NCBI GenBank assembly: GCA_024743215.1
Contig: JANSWZ010000002.1
Location: 248,001-312,000 of the forward strand
Source of the DNA: Alphaproteobacteria bacterium
Lineage (GTDB): Bacteria > Pseudomonadota > Alphaproteobacteria > Rhizobiales > GCA-2746425
Length of the DNA: 64,000 nucleotides
Reading direction: 5' to 3'
Part shown: piece after piece, positions 35,281 to 44,421 of the stretch
How the letters are laid out: every line of letters begins with the position of its first letter
Position numbering within the stretch: position 1 is the stretch's first letter
Program-made: the position numbers and the translations under genes
The notes under the pieces: generated by a model
Databases searched by the model: none
What the model was told of the DNA's origin: nothing
Seen by the model: only the letters and a program-made list of their open reading frames with translations

Positions 35281-35715
35281 ATGAGCGAAACAGACACACC
35301 CATGGTCGAAAACCTAGAGCATGAATTGCGCGCCGAGGGCGTGCGTATCACGCGCCAGCGTGTTGCCATTCTATCGGCGCTCGCTAATTCCAGCGACCAT
35401 CCAAGTGCTGAAGAAGTTCTGGAGCGGTCTCGAAAGCAGGATTCTTCGGTGTCGCTGGCAACGGTTTACCGCACCCTTTCAATTCTTGAAGGACGTGGAA
35501 CGATCCTGCGCAATGAGTTTGATGGCACGGGCGCGAGATTTGAATTGGCCAACAAACCGCATCACGATCACCTCATTGATGTTGATACAGGCGATGTGAT
35601 TGAATTCACCTCCCCCCGAATTGAAGAACTGCAAGCGGAAATTGCCCGTGAACTGGGATATGACATTGTCCATCACCGTCTGGAACTCTACGGAAAAGTG
35701 AGACATCAGGACTGA
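35281..35715 (+). CDS. mur: Fur-family manganese regulator Mur
   Basis: The 144-aa protein has the Fur-family winged helix (RITRQRVAILSALANSSDHPSAEEVLERS, VSLATVYRTLSILEGRG) and the metal-binding dimer domain with ANKPHHDHLIDVDTGDVIEF. It lacks the CxxC structural-zinc motif of classical Fur and Zur, as alphaproteobacterial Mur proteins do. It is divergent from sitABCD, which it should repress when Mn(II) is abundant. An iron-responsive role is the alternative, since some alphaproteobacterial Fur proteins are mixed. Confidence 0.85.
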   Translation: MSETDTPMVENLEHELRAEGVRITRQRVAILSALANSSDHPSAEEVLERSRKQDSSVSLATVYRTLSILEGRGTILRNEFDGTGARFELANKPHHDHLIDVDTGDVIEFTSPRIEELQAEIARELGYDIVHHRLELYGKVRHQD

Positions 35716-35744
35716 GCTAAATGCTCCCCTGTTGCCCTACGCGC

Positions 35745-36596
35745 CTATCCCTTGACCGCGCCTCCGGTCAGACCGGATATGATGTATTTCTGAGCCGCCA
35801 GGAAAAACGCAACCGCCGGAATAATGGTGAGCGTCAGATAGGCCAGGATTTTGGTCCAGTCAGTGCCGTATTCGCCCCGATATTGCATGATACCAAGTGG
35901 CCAGGTGTATTTTTCTGGTGTGTTGAGCATGACAAGCGGCAACAGGAAATTGTTCCAACTCGTGACAAATGCAAAAACGCTGACCGTTGCGATAATGGGC
36001 AGAGATAGCGGCAATGTAATATGCCAGTAAATCTGGATGTAACCGCAATTGTCCATTCGTGCGGCATCGATCAGTTCTTTCGGCAAATCCTTGAAAAAAT
36101 TATGGAACAGCAGAATAGAAAAACTCAGGCTAAAGGCTGTCTGCGCCAGAATGATACCGAGATGAGAGTCAAGAAGGCCTAAATCTCGCAGCGTAATAAA
36201 CAATGGCAAAACGGCTGTTGCTGCCGGAAACAGCAAGCCGACCATGAGAAAACTGGTCAACATGCGCTGGCCAAAAAACCTGATATGCGCCAGTGCAAAT
36301 GCTGTCATGGAAGACAGGACGACGGTCAGCGCCACCGTTGCCACGGACACATACAGGGAATTCCAAAGCGACCTGAAAAATGTGCTTTCAGTTATAATGC
36401 CAATGAAGTTCTGCGGGTTCCAGCTTTGAGGCAAATCAAACGGGCTGCTGCGCAACTCTCCAAGGGTTTTGAAGCCACCCAATGCTGTTGCATAAAGAGG
36501 GATAATGACAAACAGCGCGATAATGCACAGACCTACGCATTGACCGATTGACAGCCCCGAAGGCCGATAAAACCGTCTTTTTCCGATAGCTGCCAT
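35745..36596 (-). CDS. Sugar ABC transporter permease (MalG-like)
   Basis: The roughly 283-aa permease has six hydrophobic segments and the EAA loop LPKELIDAARMDNCGYIQIY with LPLSLPIIATVSVFAF. Its ATG at 36596 overlaps the stop of the other permease gene as TGATG, which is preferred over the upstream ATG at 36605. It completes a CUT1-type carbohydrate importer with its two upstream neighbours, though no ATPase gene accompanies them. The stop is close to that of the convergent mur gene (29 bases). Confidence 0.9.
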   Translation of the reverse strand: MAAIGKRRFYRPSGLSIGQCVGLCIIALFVIIPLYATALGGFKTLGELRSSPFDLPQSWNPQNFIGIITESTFFRSLWNSLYVSVATVALTVVLSSMTAFALAHIRFFGQRMLTSFLMVGLLFPAATAVLPLFITLRDLGLLDSHLGIILAQTAFSLSFSILLFHNFFKDLPKELIDAARMDNCGYIQIYWHITLPLSLPIIATVSVFAFVTSWNNFLLPLVMLNTPEKYTWPLGIMQYRGEYGTDWTKILAYLTLTIIPAVAFFLAAQKYIISGLTGGAVKG

Positions 36597-37480
36597 CAGT
36601 CCCATTTCCGTGCCAATAAAAAGTGCCGATAAGCCAATGTGATGATCACACAGACTGCAAACAGGATCATGCTGACAGCTCCACCAAAGCCAAATTTCGT
36701 GCGGGTAATGCCAAATTGATACAGAAAGCTGACGATGGTGTTGCTGGAATTACTCGGGCCCCCACCGCTGAGCGGAATGATCAGATCAAACAATTGCAGG
36801 GCTCCGATTATTGCGAAAAACACAGAGATCAGGATGGCGGAGCGGATCATCGGAATTCTGATATGACGGGTGATTTTCCACCGGCTAACGCCATCAAGAC
36901 GGGCTGCTTCGATGACTTCACGCGGTATGGATTGCAGCGCGGCAATATATATCATCATGTGAAAACCAAAATATTTCCAGACAATCACCAGCATGATGGC
37001 AGGCATGACCCAGAACTTGTCGCCAAGGACAAAAGGTGTGTCGATGCCCAGCGTTTCCCCAACCGCAGGAACCAGACCATAATCGCCGTCATAGACAAAC
37101 CGCCACATGAGGCCTGCTGCGATTTCTGCAAGCATATATGGCAGGAAGAACAATGTACGGATCATGCTGATGCCCCAATTGTTCGCAACGAGAGCAAGAG
37201 CGGCCCAAAGGGCCAGCGGCAGTTGAACCAGGAGTGAAACAGCAATTACGAAAAAGCTGTTTTTAACTGCGGTGAAGAAGTGCCGATGGGTCAGAACATC
37301 ATCGTAGTTGCGCAGCCCGACAAAGTCAGTTGGCGGACCAAAGCCGTTCCATTTGTAAAACGAAAAGTTTGCCGCTTCGAACATTGGCATGACGACCAGC
37401 AGGGTGAACAATCCCAACGTCAGTGGAAGAAACAACATCAAAGCGACCCAACGTCTGGTCAGCAAACGACGCTTTAGCAT
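36596..37480 (-). CDS. Sugar ABC transporter permease (MalF-like)
   Basis: The 294-aa permease has six hydrophobic segments and the EAA loop SIPREVIEAARLDGVSRWKI, with PMIRSAILISVFFAIIGALQ. It resembles UgpA/MalF-type CUT1 permeases. It follows the binding-protein gene after a strong hairpin that may adjust the ratio of binding protein to permease. The start codon at 37480 is the first in-frame ATG. Confidence 0.9.
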   Translation of the reverse strand: MLKRRLLTRRWVALMLFLPLTLGLFTLLVVMPMFEAANFSFYKWNGFGPPTDFVGLRNYDDVLTHRHFFTAVKNSFFVIAVSLLVQLPLALWAALALVANNWGISMIRTLFFLPYMLAEIAAGLMWRFVYDGDYGLVPAVGETLGIDTPFVLGDKFWVMPAIMLVIVWKYFGFHMMIYIAALQSIPREVIEAARLDGVSRWKITRHIRIPMIRSAILISVFFAIIGALQLFDLIIPLSGGGPSNSSNTIVSFLYQFGITRTKFGFGGAVSMILFAVCVIITLAYRHFLLARKWD

Positions 37481-37559
37481 TGCGGCATTCCTATCGACAA
37501 CATTGTGGCATCTTCATAGGTCCGATACGGCTTGAAATGGCAGTACAAAACACCAGCGA

Positions 37560-37586
37560 ACCGGCTGCAATCTGATTGCAGCCGGT
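37560..37586 (-). repeat. Perfect 12-bp hairpin between binding protein and permease genes
   Basis: ACCGGCTGCAAT and ATTGCAGCCGGT are perfect arms around CTG, 16 bases past the binding-protein stop. There is no T-run in the direction of transcription. Such structures often protect the binding-protein mRNA or lower expression of the permeases. Confidence 0.75.
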
Positions 37587-37602
37587 ATGTTAAGGCAGAG
37601 CA

Positions 37603-38856
37603 CTAGAGGGAGTCGTCAACAGCCTCTTTTACCAATTCTGCGGCTTCTTCTGCTGAAATCGCATTGTCGGAGAGTTCAGCAGAGATATCATTCACGACAC
37701 CGCCAACGTCCTTGCCCAATTCCTGATCAAAGAAGATGGCGTGCCATTTCGCCTTGTTGATATTGTCGGAAATCTCCTTGAAATACGGATTGGCAAGGCT
37801 GTCTGCGGAACCTGCCACAATCGGAATGTAAACGCTGGCAGCGGCAAAGCGGGATTGCACTTCGTTGGATGTATACCATTCCATGAACTTCACCGCTTCA
37901 TCCGGCGCGTCGCGATGGAATATCCAGCCATTGATCCCGCCAAGCGTGTCTGCAGGGTCGCCTGCGCCACCTTCGACCGTTGGAAATGGAAAGATCGCAA
38001 GCTGATCGTCAGACAAGCCATTGCCGCTCGCCGAATTGTCACGTTGAACCGTGTAATCCCAGTTTCCCATCAGATGCAATGCTGCCTTTCCGTCACCAAA
38101 ACTTCCCGAAGCCGAACTAAAATTGGCTGCCAGGAAGCCGTCCTGGAAGGGCTCCATAGCCACGAGATCCAGGAACATCTGGCCTGCCTTAACAAAGGGG
38201 GCACCTGCAAAGCCGTCGCCCTCGCCGGCACGTGCCGCGTCGAACGCCGCCTGGCCAGCCTGCCGCACAACAAGATATGACCAGTAAAAATGCGCTGGCC
38301 ACTTGTCCTGAGCGCCCACAGTAATGGGCGTGATGCCTGCATCCTTGATCTTTTTGACAGAGGCCAGGAATCCATCCCAGGTCTTCATGTCATCGGCACC
38401 AACACCGGCCTGATCGAGCAAGTCCTTGTTGCCCCAGAAGACAACTTGGCTGACATTTTGCGCCAAACCATAAAGGCTGTTATCGCGTGTGAAGGCACTG
38501 ATACCGGCTTCACCAATGGCGGCACGCGCTTCTGCAGACAGCACATCACCAATCGGACGCAGGACACCAGCTTCCACCTGCTCACTCATGACACCACCGC
38601 CCCAACTGTAAAAAATGTCCGGAGCAGCGTCCGACTGCAGCAGGGTCGTCAATTTTGCCTTGTATGCTTCGTTCTCCAGAAACTGCACATTGATTTTTAC
38701 ATCAGGATGAGCCGCTTCATATTCCTTGGCCGCTGCTTCCATGATGGCAGCGGTGCCTTCCACAGCCTCGATATGAAGCCAGTCAACCGTCGTTTCGGCC
38801 TGTGCGGGAACCGCAGCGAATGCGAGAAGTCCTGCACCTATAGCTAATCTAATCAT
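37603..38856 (-). CDS. Extracellular sugar-binding protein (family 1)
   Basis: The roughly 417-aa protein is a CUT1-type substrate-binding protein. The ATG at 38856 is preferred over 38895 because GGGAGGAAG lies just upstream and a good signal peptide follows (cleavage near AVPAQA). Features are EAAAKEYEAAHPDVKINVQF near 35-55, APDIFYSWGGG, GAQDKWPAHFYWSYL and AALHLMGNWDY. The sugar is unknown. ThuA- and MocA-like genes across the intergenic region suggest a disaccharide or polyol. Confidence 0.9.
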   Translation of the reverse strand: MIRLAIGAGLLAFAAVPAQAETTVDWLHIEAVEGTAAIMEAAAKEYEAAHPDVKINVQFLENEAYKAKLTTLLQSDAAPDIFYSWGGGVMSEQVEAGVLRPIGDVLSAEARAAIGEAGISAFTRDNSLYGLAQNVSQVVFWGNKDLLDQAGVGADDMKTWDGFLASVKKIKDAGITPITVGAQDKWPAHFYWSYLVVRQAGQAAFDAARAGEGDGFAGAPFVKAGQMFLDLVAMEPFQDGFLAANFSSASGSFGDGKAALHLMGNWDYTVQRDNSASGNGLSDDQLAIFPFPTVEGGAGDPADTLGGINGWIFHRDAPDEAVKFMEWYTSNEVQSRFAAASVYIPIVAGSADSLANPYFKEISDNINKAKWHAIFFDQELGKDVGGVVNDISAELSDNAISAEEAAELVKEAVDDSL

Positions 38857-38938
38857 TGTCTTCCTCCCAAAAAATCCCTGTTTCCAGATAGCCATGCACC
38901 TGGATTCGCCTCGCAGCCTTTACCAGAGCAAGGTATTC

Positions 38939-38951
38939 TTTATTTAATAAA
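38939..38951. promoter_or_regulatory. Inverted repeat, possible ROK operator 1
   Basis: TTTATT and AATAAA arms are separated by one base. The spacing to a second copy of the same arms (39006-39020) is about 68 bases between centres, which would allow looping by a dimeric or tetrameric repressor. ROK repressors such as NagC and Mlc use A+T-rich sites of this general kind. It lies about 85 bases upstream of the binding-protein gene. Confidence 0.45.
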
Positions 38952-39005
38952 CAATCCGGTTTTAATTGGCAAGCCACGCTCTGAACGTTGCGTAAAACCA
39001 TTTAA

Positions 39006-39020
39006 TTTATTGAAAATAAA
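39006..39020. promoter_or_regulatory. Inverted repeat, possible ROK operator 2
   Basis: The same TTTATT and AATAAA arms as the first site, here with GAA between them. The different spacer lengths (one and three bases) weaken the case that one protein reads both. Confidence 0.4.
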
Positions 39021-39502
39021 CAAAAAAATTGGATACTTCTCGATTGCATCCCATAATTTTGGTCCCGTGACTCTGCGAAAAACGATCCTCTAGTGTTTGA
39101 GCAAGCGCAACAAGAAGCTTCGTGACGGCGCCACAATTCCGTAAGTTAGAGCCGGATCGAAGCGCGTTTCACCGACAGGATAGTTGCGGCCTTCATGTAC
39201 GAAACAATGTCAGGTCGCTGTGGCTGCAAATTATCCGAGTGAGGACAAACACCGGACACCAATGAAACACTCAAGTCACCGCCGGGCACAAGGCTAATTA
39301 AGTTATATATATCAATTATCTAGTAAATTTCTTTCCCATTCCAGCACAATTCTGCCTATCTCTGGCCACCCGATTTCACCGGCTCGCCAATTCAGTTTGA
39401 CGACTTCAATCCGCATATTCCATCCACTTTTCCCACCTGCCAGAGGCCTTGCAGCGGCCCTGTGCTGAGGGGACACGGCCTGGTGAGACAGATTGACCTT
39501 AT

Positions 39503-40819
39503 ATGCATTTTCGCGAAAAAACGGGTTTCGCGCGGCCTCAACTTGATTTACATAAAGAACACGAATTAAATACAAAGACGAGTTTGGGAGCCTGCCGTTT
39601 GGCCGTAAAAATTGCCGATCCTCTGCTGATGCGGGAGATCAATAAGTATCATGTTCTTGAGACAATCCGTTGTAACAGCCGCATCTCCCGCGTTGAGATA
39701 TCGGAACGGACATTGCTGAGCGGAACAACTGTATCGGCGATTACCGGGGCGTTGATTGAAGAAGGCCTTGTCCAGGCAATCCATATGAAACGTCTGGAGG
39801 ATGGAAGACGCGGCCGCCCGCGCGTTTTGCTCGATCTGATCCCGGATGCAGCCCATGTCATCGGTGTAAAGATTTCATCCGAGCAAATCACAACGACAAT
39901 TGCGAACTTCAAAGGTGAAGCCGTTTACTCCATGCAGATGCCAGTGAAAGTTGCCAGCAGGAGTACCGACGCGATTGTCGATGTGATTGAAAACAGCATT
40001 CACGTCTGCGTTGCCGCACATGGCATTGACCGAAGCAAAATCAAGGGCATCGGGATTGGTGTCCCTGACCGGTTTGACCTGGAAGCCAGCCAAAAACATT
40101 CCAGATCGATCTTTGCCGATGATGACTTTCCGCTTGCGCAATTGCTGGAAGAGCGACTGGGACTGCGGACCAGAATGGCCAAGCCAGCAGATCTTGTTGC
40201 GCTGGCTGAGAGCTGGTTTGGCTACGCTCAGAACAATCATTCATTTGCCGCGATTACAGTTGATCAGGCTGTTGGTTTGGCGTTGTGGATCGACGATGAC
40301 CTCCACAAGGGCGCAACAACTTTCGGATCCGCTTTCGGCCATATCAAGACAGGTCAGGAGGGCAGGCACTGCCGCTGCGGTCAGAGGGATTGCCTCGACG
40401 CTTACATGGAAGTGGATGTGGTGCGGTTGCGCAAGGAACAGGCTGAGACCGTTCAATCGGAGCATCGCAACTCTGATAACGCTACATCGCATTTGATCAC
40501 ACTTGCCGCAGCGGAAAATCCGTGGGCGCTTGAGCAGATCAGGCTGCAGGGCAAGATGCTTGGAGTTGGCGTTTCTCACATCATCAACCTTATAAATCCG
40601 GAAAAAATCGTGATGGTTACGGAAGACGACAGATATGAAAGTGTGATCAGAAAATCCTTTCATGAAAGCGTGCGGGACAACAGTTTTTCCGCCCACTTCG
40701 AAGCCACCGAAATCATCTTCCACACCATCAACGAACAATTATGGGCACGCGGTGCGGCAGCATTGATGCTGCGCGATATCTACAGAGCGCCGTGGAACGA
40801 CGTTGCAAAGGATACATAG
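39503..40819 (+). CDS. ROK-family transcriptional repressor
   Basis: The protein has an N-terminal winged helix (INKYHVLETIRCNSRISRVE, then LLSGTTVSAITGALIEEGLV) and a ROK sugar-kinase-like domain. The zinc motif is complete: GHIKTGQEGRHCRCGQRDCL (about 280-299). The ATP-binding residues of true kinases are only partly kept, as in repressors. The long frame begins at 39503, but the conserved part starts near residue 41, so the real start may be internal (ATG 39629 or a nearby alternative codon). It is divergent from the sugar importer and cotranscribed with the MocA and ThuA genes. Confidence 0.85.
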   Translation: MHFREKTGFARPQLDLHKEHELNTKTSLGACRLAVKIADPLLMREINKYHVLETIRCNSRISRVEISERTLLSGTTVSAITGALIEEGLVQAIHMKRLEDGRRGRPRVLLDLIPDAAHVIGVKISSEQITTTIANFKGEAVYSMQMPVKVASRSTDAIVDVIENSIHVCVAAHGIDRSKIKGIGIGVPDRFDLEASQKHSRSIFADDDFPLAQLLEERLGLRTRMAKPADLVALAESWFGYAQNNHSFAAITVDQAVGLALWIDDDLHKGATTFGSAFGHIKTGQEGRHCRCGQRDCLDAYMEVDVVRLRKEQAETVQSEHRNSDNATSHLITLAAAENPWALEQIRLQGKMLGVGVSHIINLINPEKIVMVTEDDRYESVIRKSFHESVRDNSFSAHFEATEIIFHTINEQLWARGAAALMLRDIYRAPWNDVAKDT

Positions 40820-40822
40820 ATT

Positions 40823-41923
40823 ATGCGCTCACTGGGTATAGGACTGGTCGGATGTGGTGTCATTTCGGATGCCTATTTAGGCAGAGCCGAGCAATTTCCC
40901 TTCATCAACATGATTGCCTGCTCTGATATCAATGAGGCGGCGGCAAAGGAGAAGGCTGACAAATACGGATTGGAAGCGATGACCGTCGACGCACTGCTTG
41001 CTGATGACCGGATTGATATCGTTTTGAACCTGACAACGCCGCAATATCATGTGGATGTAAATCTTGCCGCACTCAACGCGGGCAAGCATGCCTATTGCGA
41101 AAAGCCACTTGGCACCTCATTGGCAGAAGCTGAAAAACTACTGGAAGCCACGTCACGCACCGGGCTGCGAATTGGCTGTGCACCGGATACATTTCTCGGT
41201 GGAGCGCACCAGACCGCGCGTCGGATCATCGATTCCGGCGCGATTGGAGACGCGGTTGCGGGAACAGGTTTCATGATGGTTCCCGGCCATGAACGCTGGC
41301 ATCCAAATCCGGATTTTTACTACCAGGAGGGCGGCGGCCCTTTGATGGATATGGGACCATATTACATCACCAGCATGATTAATATGCTGGGCCCGGTCTC
41401 ATCTGTTTACGGCACGGCAAAAATTACAAGACCGACACGCACCATCGGCTCCGGTCCACGCGAAGGTGAGACCATTGCGGTAGATGTCGCGACCCATATC
41501 TCGGCTATTCTAACTTTTGTAAATGGCGCTTCCATTACACTGGTCACAAGCTTCGACGTGCACAAGCACGATCACAGCCCAATTGAAATCTACGGCAGCA
41601 ACGGCTCCATGGTTGTTGCAGACCCGAACAATTTTGACGGCGACATTCTTGTTTCCGTCGGGTCTGGCGACTGGAGCAAAGCCGAACAGACCCATCTATA
41701 TGGTGACGGCAATTACAGGGTCATCGGCCTGGCCGATATGGCCGAAGCCATCGTCAAAGACCAGAGCCACCGTGCCAGTCTGGACCTGTCATTGCATGTT
41801 CTGGAAATCATGGAATCCATTCTGATCTCGGCGGACACCGGACAAGCCATCACGCTGAAACACCAATGTAAGCAAGCTCTGCCATTGCAGAGCACCCTGC
41901 CCGCCGGGCAGCTTTACAATTAA
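40823..41923 (+). CDS. Gfo/Idh/MocA-family oxidoreductase
   Basis: The 366-aa enzyme has an N-terminal Rossmann domain (LGIGLVGCGVISDAYLG) and the family's EKP motif in HAYCEKPLGTSLAEAE with the catalytic Lys. The C-terminal domain contains EGGGPLMDMGPYYITSMINM, with the Asp and the position of the conserved His occupied by Tyr. It should oxidise or reduce a sugar or polyol with NAD(P). ThuB of Sinorhizobium, paired with ThuA in trehalose use, belongs to this family. It begins 3 bases after the ROK gene. Confidence 0.87.
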   Translation: MRSLGIGLVGCGVISDAYLGRAEQFPFINMIACSDINEAAAKEKADKYGLEAMTVDALLADDRIDIVLNLTTPQYHVDVNLAALNAGKHAYCEKPLGTSLAEAEKLLEATSRTGLRIGCAPDTFLGGAHQTARRIIDSGAIGDAVAGTGFMMVPGHERWHPNPDFYYQEGGGPLMDMGPYYITSMINMLGPVSSVYGTAKITRPTRTIGSGPREGETIAVDVATHISAILTFVNGASITLVTSFDVHKHDHSPIEIYGSNGSMVVADPNNFDGDILVSVGSGDWSKAEQTHLYGDGNYRVIGLADMAEAIVKDQSHRASLDLSLHVLEIMESILISADTGQAITLKHQCKQALPLQSTLPAGQLYN

Positions 41924-41937
41924 AGGGACACCAAATC

Positions 41938-42585
41938 ATGAGTAACAAGAAAGCGATTATCGTGTGGGGCGGGTGGGAAGGCCACACTCCGGAGGCCAGT
42001 GCCAATGTTGTCAAAGACATGTTGGAAGCTCAGAATTTTGACGTTGTTCTGGACAGTTCAACAGAAGCATTCGCCGACCCCAAACTTGGCGAATTTGATT
42101 TGATCATTCCTGCCGTCACCATGTCGCGCATTGAGAAAGAGGAACTGCAAAACCTTCTGGCCTGCATTCGCGCTGGAAGCGGCATTGCCGGGTTCCACGG
42201 GCTGATGTGCGACTCCTTTCGCAACGAGCCGGACTATCAGTTCATGACCGGAGGCCAATGGGTGGCGCATCCCGGCGACATTATCGATTACCGGGTTGAG
42301 ATCACCAAGTCGGAGGATCCCATTGTCGCCGGTATCGGCGACTTCGACTATCGATCGGAACAGTATTACATGCATTTCGACCCCAGCATTGAAGTGCTGG
42401 CAACAACGCGTTTCGATGGTACCTATTTTGAGGAGATCGACAATGTTGTCATGCCTGTTGTCTGGAAACGAACTTACGGCAAAGGCCGCGTTTTCTACAG
42501 TTCACTTGGCCACGTAGCCGACGAGTTCAAGGTGTCACAGATGAGAAGCATCTTTGAGCGCGGAGCCTTGTGGGCCACACGGTAA
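41938..42585 (+). CDS. ThuA-like protein of sugar catabolism
   Basis: The 215-aa protein has the ThuA fold, related to class I glutamine amidotransferases: IIVWGGWEGHTPEASANVVK at the start, FDLIIPAVTM, GSGIAGFHGLMCDSFRNEPD, GGQWVAHPG and the ending WKRTYGKGRVFYSSLGH. No catalytic Cys sits at the amidotransferase position. ThuA with a MocA-family partner acts on trehalose-like disaccharides in Sinorhizobium; 3-keto sugar formation is the proposed route. It is the last gene of the ROK operon. Confidence 0.85.
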   Translation: MSNKKAIIVWGGWEGHTPEASANVVKDMLEAQNFDVVLDSSTEAFADPKLGEFDLIIPAVTMSRIEKEELQNLLACIRAGSGIAGFHGLMCDSFRNEPDYQFMTGGQWVAHPGDIIDYRVEITKSEDPIVAGIGDFDYRSEQYYMHFDPSIEVLATTRFDGTYFEEIDNVVMPVVWKRTYGKGRVFYSSLGHVADEFKVSQMRSIFERGALWATR

Positions 42586-42625
42586 TGGCAGTGTGCAAAT
42601 CTTACAGACACTGGCCAGGTCTAGT

Positions 42626-42652
42626 GATCATCCCAACGGCATTGGGATGATT
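42626..42652. terminator. Bidirectional hairpin between thuA-like and dctM genes
   Basis: TCATCCCAA and TTGGGATGA are perfect 9-base arms with a CGGCA loop, extended by an A-T pair. It overlaps the dctM stop at its right edge and sits 40 bases past the ThuA-like stop. The T-run is short (TTT), so termination is likely but not textbook. Confidence 0.6.
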
Positions 42653-43917
42653 TACAGCAAAACCAGCGACAAATAGGGCACGAATGTCAGCAACAAAAGC
42701 ACGCCCACGAGTGCCACTACAAAGGGGGCCACTCCGATGGAGACTTCTTTCATTGTAGTGCCCGAAATCCCGGTAATCACAAACAAATTCAAGCCGATGG
42801 GTGGTGTGACCGCTGCAATTTCGATGTTGAGAACAAGCACAATGGCGAAGTGAATCGGATCAATTCCAAGCGCACTGACCGTAGGTAGCAACAAAGGCCC
42901 AACAACGGTCAGCAATGTGAACCCGTCCAAGAAGCAGCCAAGCAGGATAAGGACCACATTGGCCAGGAGCAGAAATGCAATTGGAGAGAGGTTCAGCGCC
43001 TCGATTGTTGCAACAATGGATTGCGGAATGCCGACCAGGGTCGCAAGCATGCCAATGAATAATGCGCCTGACAGGATAAAGAGTATGGATCCGGTTCCGC
43101 GTGCACTTTCGACAAAGATGGCTGGCAGATCCGGCAGACCGATTGAACGATAGACAAATATTCCGATGAACATACCGTAGACAACAGACAGTGCCGCGGC
43201 CTCTGTGGGGGTTGTGAAGCCGGAATAGATGCCGCCCAGAACGATGGCTGGCATGGCAAGGGCGGGCCCGGCTTTTACAAAGCAATTCCATACTGCACGC
43301 AGGGAAAAAGCTTCCGTACGCAAACCATAGCCGTGCCGAAACGCGATGGTGAAAGCGACGATACCAATTGCTGTTGCTGATATGAGACCGGGAACGACGC
43401 CCGCCAGAAACAGGCTTTTGACGGATTGCTGAGACAGTTCAGCAAAAATAACCATGGCTACGCTGGGCGGGATCAAAATGCCAAGCGTACCACCAGCGGC
43501 CATCAGACCAGCCGTGTATTGGCGTGGGTAACCAAGCGCTTCCATTGTCGGGATCATCGTCCGCCCAAGGGCTGCTGCTGATGCAACGGAAGACCCAGTC
43601 ATGGCTCCGAAGATTGCTGACGCGCCACTTGCCCCGATAGAGGCGCCGCCGGGAACGCTGCCAACGAGGCTTTGCATGAAAGCAAACAAATGCCTGGCAA
43701 AGCCTGATCGCAGCATGATGTTTCCAGCCAGTATGAAAAATGGCACAGCCAGAAGCACAAAGCTGTCCAGTGATGAGTAAATGGATTGGGCGACCTGCGT
43801 GAGAGATGTTGCCCCGGTTATCAGAACAAACACCAGCCCGGAGATCCACAATGCAAAACCGACAGGAACACCAAAGGCAAGTAGAAACAGAATGAGGCCC
43901 ACTAGGAGAAGAGACAT
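42652..43917 (-). CDS. dctM: TRAP transporter large permease DctM
   Basis: The 421-aa protein has about 12 hydrophobic segments and the DctM landmarks PFFILAGNIMLRSGFARHLF, GASGASAIFGAMTGSSVASA, GYPRQYTAGLMAAGGTLGIL and IPPSVAMVIF. It forms the ion-coupled transport channel of a TRAP importer with DctQ and DctP. The gene is the last of dctP-dctQ-dctM. Confidence 0.95.
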   Translation of the reverse strand: MSLLLVGLILFLLAFGVPVGFALWISGLVFVLITGATSLTQVAQSIYSSLDSFVLLAVPFFILAGNIMLRSGFARHLFAFMQSLVGSVPGGASIGASGASAIFGAMTGSSVASAAALGRTMIPTMEALGYPRQYTAGLMAAGGTLGILIPPSVAMVIFAELSQQSVKSLFLAGVVPGLISATAIGIVAFTIAFRHGYGLRTEAFSLRAVWNCFVKAGPALAMPAIVLGGIYSGFTTPTEAAALSVVYGMFIGIFVYRSIGLPDLPAIFVESARGTGSILFILSGALFIGMLATLVGIPQSIVATIEALNLSPIAFLLLANVVLILLGCFLDGFTLLTVVGPLLLPTVSALGIDPIHFAIVLVLNIEIAAVTPPIGLNLFVITGISGTTMKEVSIGVAPFVVALVGVLLLLTFVPYLSLVLL

Positions 43918-43935
43918 GGCGTGCTGGATACTCTT

Positions 43936-44421
43936 TTAGTTGGATGTGGCGCGGTTTGCGTCGATCAAGCGCAACGCAAGTCGCAGACTGATCAATGAAA
44001 AGCCGACCGGAACGATCAACTGCGCAACCCACACAGGGAACGGCAAATCCGAATGAGCAAAGCTCAGATTAAAGCGAATGGACTCCTGCACAAAAATAAC
44101 TCCCAGCCATGTGGCAGCCAGGGAAAATGCGAGGCAGAGAAGGTCAGACATGCGGACCAGCAACATCTGTGCGCGCTCGCCAAACATACCAACCACAAAT
44201 TCAATGCGAATGTGACCATCTGTGCGGGTCAGACCAATAGCGCTGAAATAGACCAGTGTAATCAGCAAAACTCTGGAGAACTCTTCAGCCCAGGGAAGTG
44301 ATGTTCCAAACAGTGATCGGGCCATCATCTCGTAAGTAACGAGCAGGAATACAATCGCCAGATTGAGGGCGGCAATGCCGTCCTCAATCCTTGCCAGAAA
44401 ATGACTGAATCTACGCAGCAT
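43936..44421 (-). CDS. dctQ: TRAP transporter small permease DctQ
   Basis: The 161-aa protein has four hydrophobic segments and the family pattern MARSLFGTSLPWAEEFSRVL, then LTRTDGHIRIEFV. Its ATG overlaps the dctP stop codon as TAATG. It joins the large subunit in the membrane. Confidence 0.9.
   Translation of the reverse strand: MLRRFSHFLARIEDGIAALNLAIVFLLVTYEMMARSLFGTSLPWAEEFSRVLLITLVYFSAIGLTRTDGHIRIEFVVGMFGERAQMLLVRMSDLLCLAFSLAATWLGVIFVQESIRFNLSFAHSDLPFPVWVAQLIVPVGFSLISLRLALRLIDANRATSN

Larger units (their letters stand above)
38857..39502. other. Divergent promoter region of the sugar module
   Basis: About 645 bases, A+T-rich near 38940-39040 with two TTTATT/AATAAA inverted repeats. 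A minus-strand frame at 39312-39575 overlaps the ROK gene start, has no motif and no ribosome site, and is not called. No RNA gene recognised. Confidence 0.45.

Noticed and set aside
39312-39575. 87-codon minus-strand frame upstream of the ROK gene
   Set aside because: Overlaps the ROK start region, lacks a ribosome site and any family resemblance.
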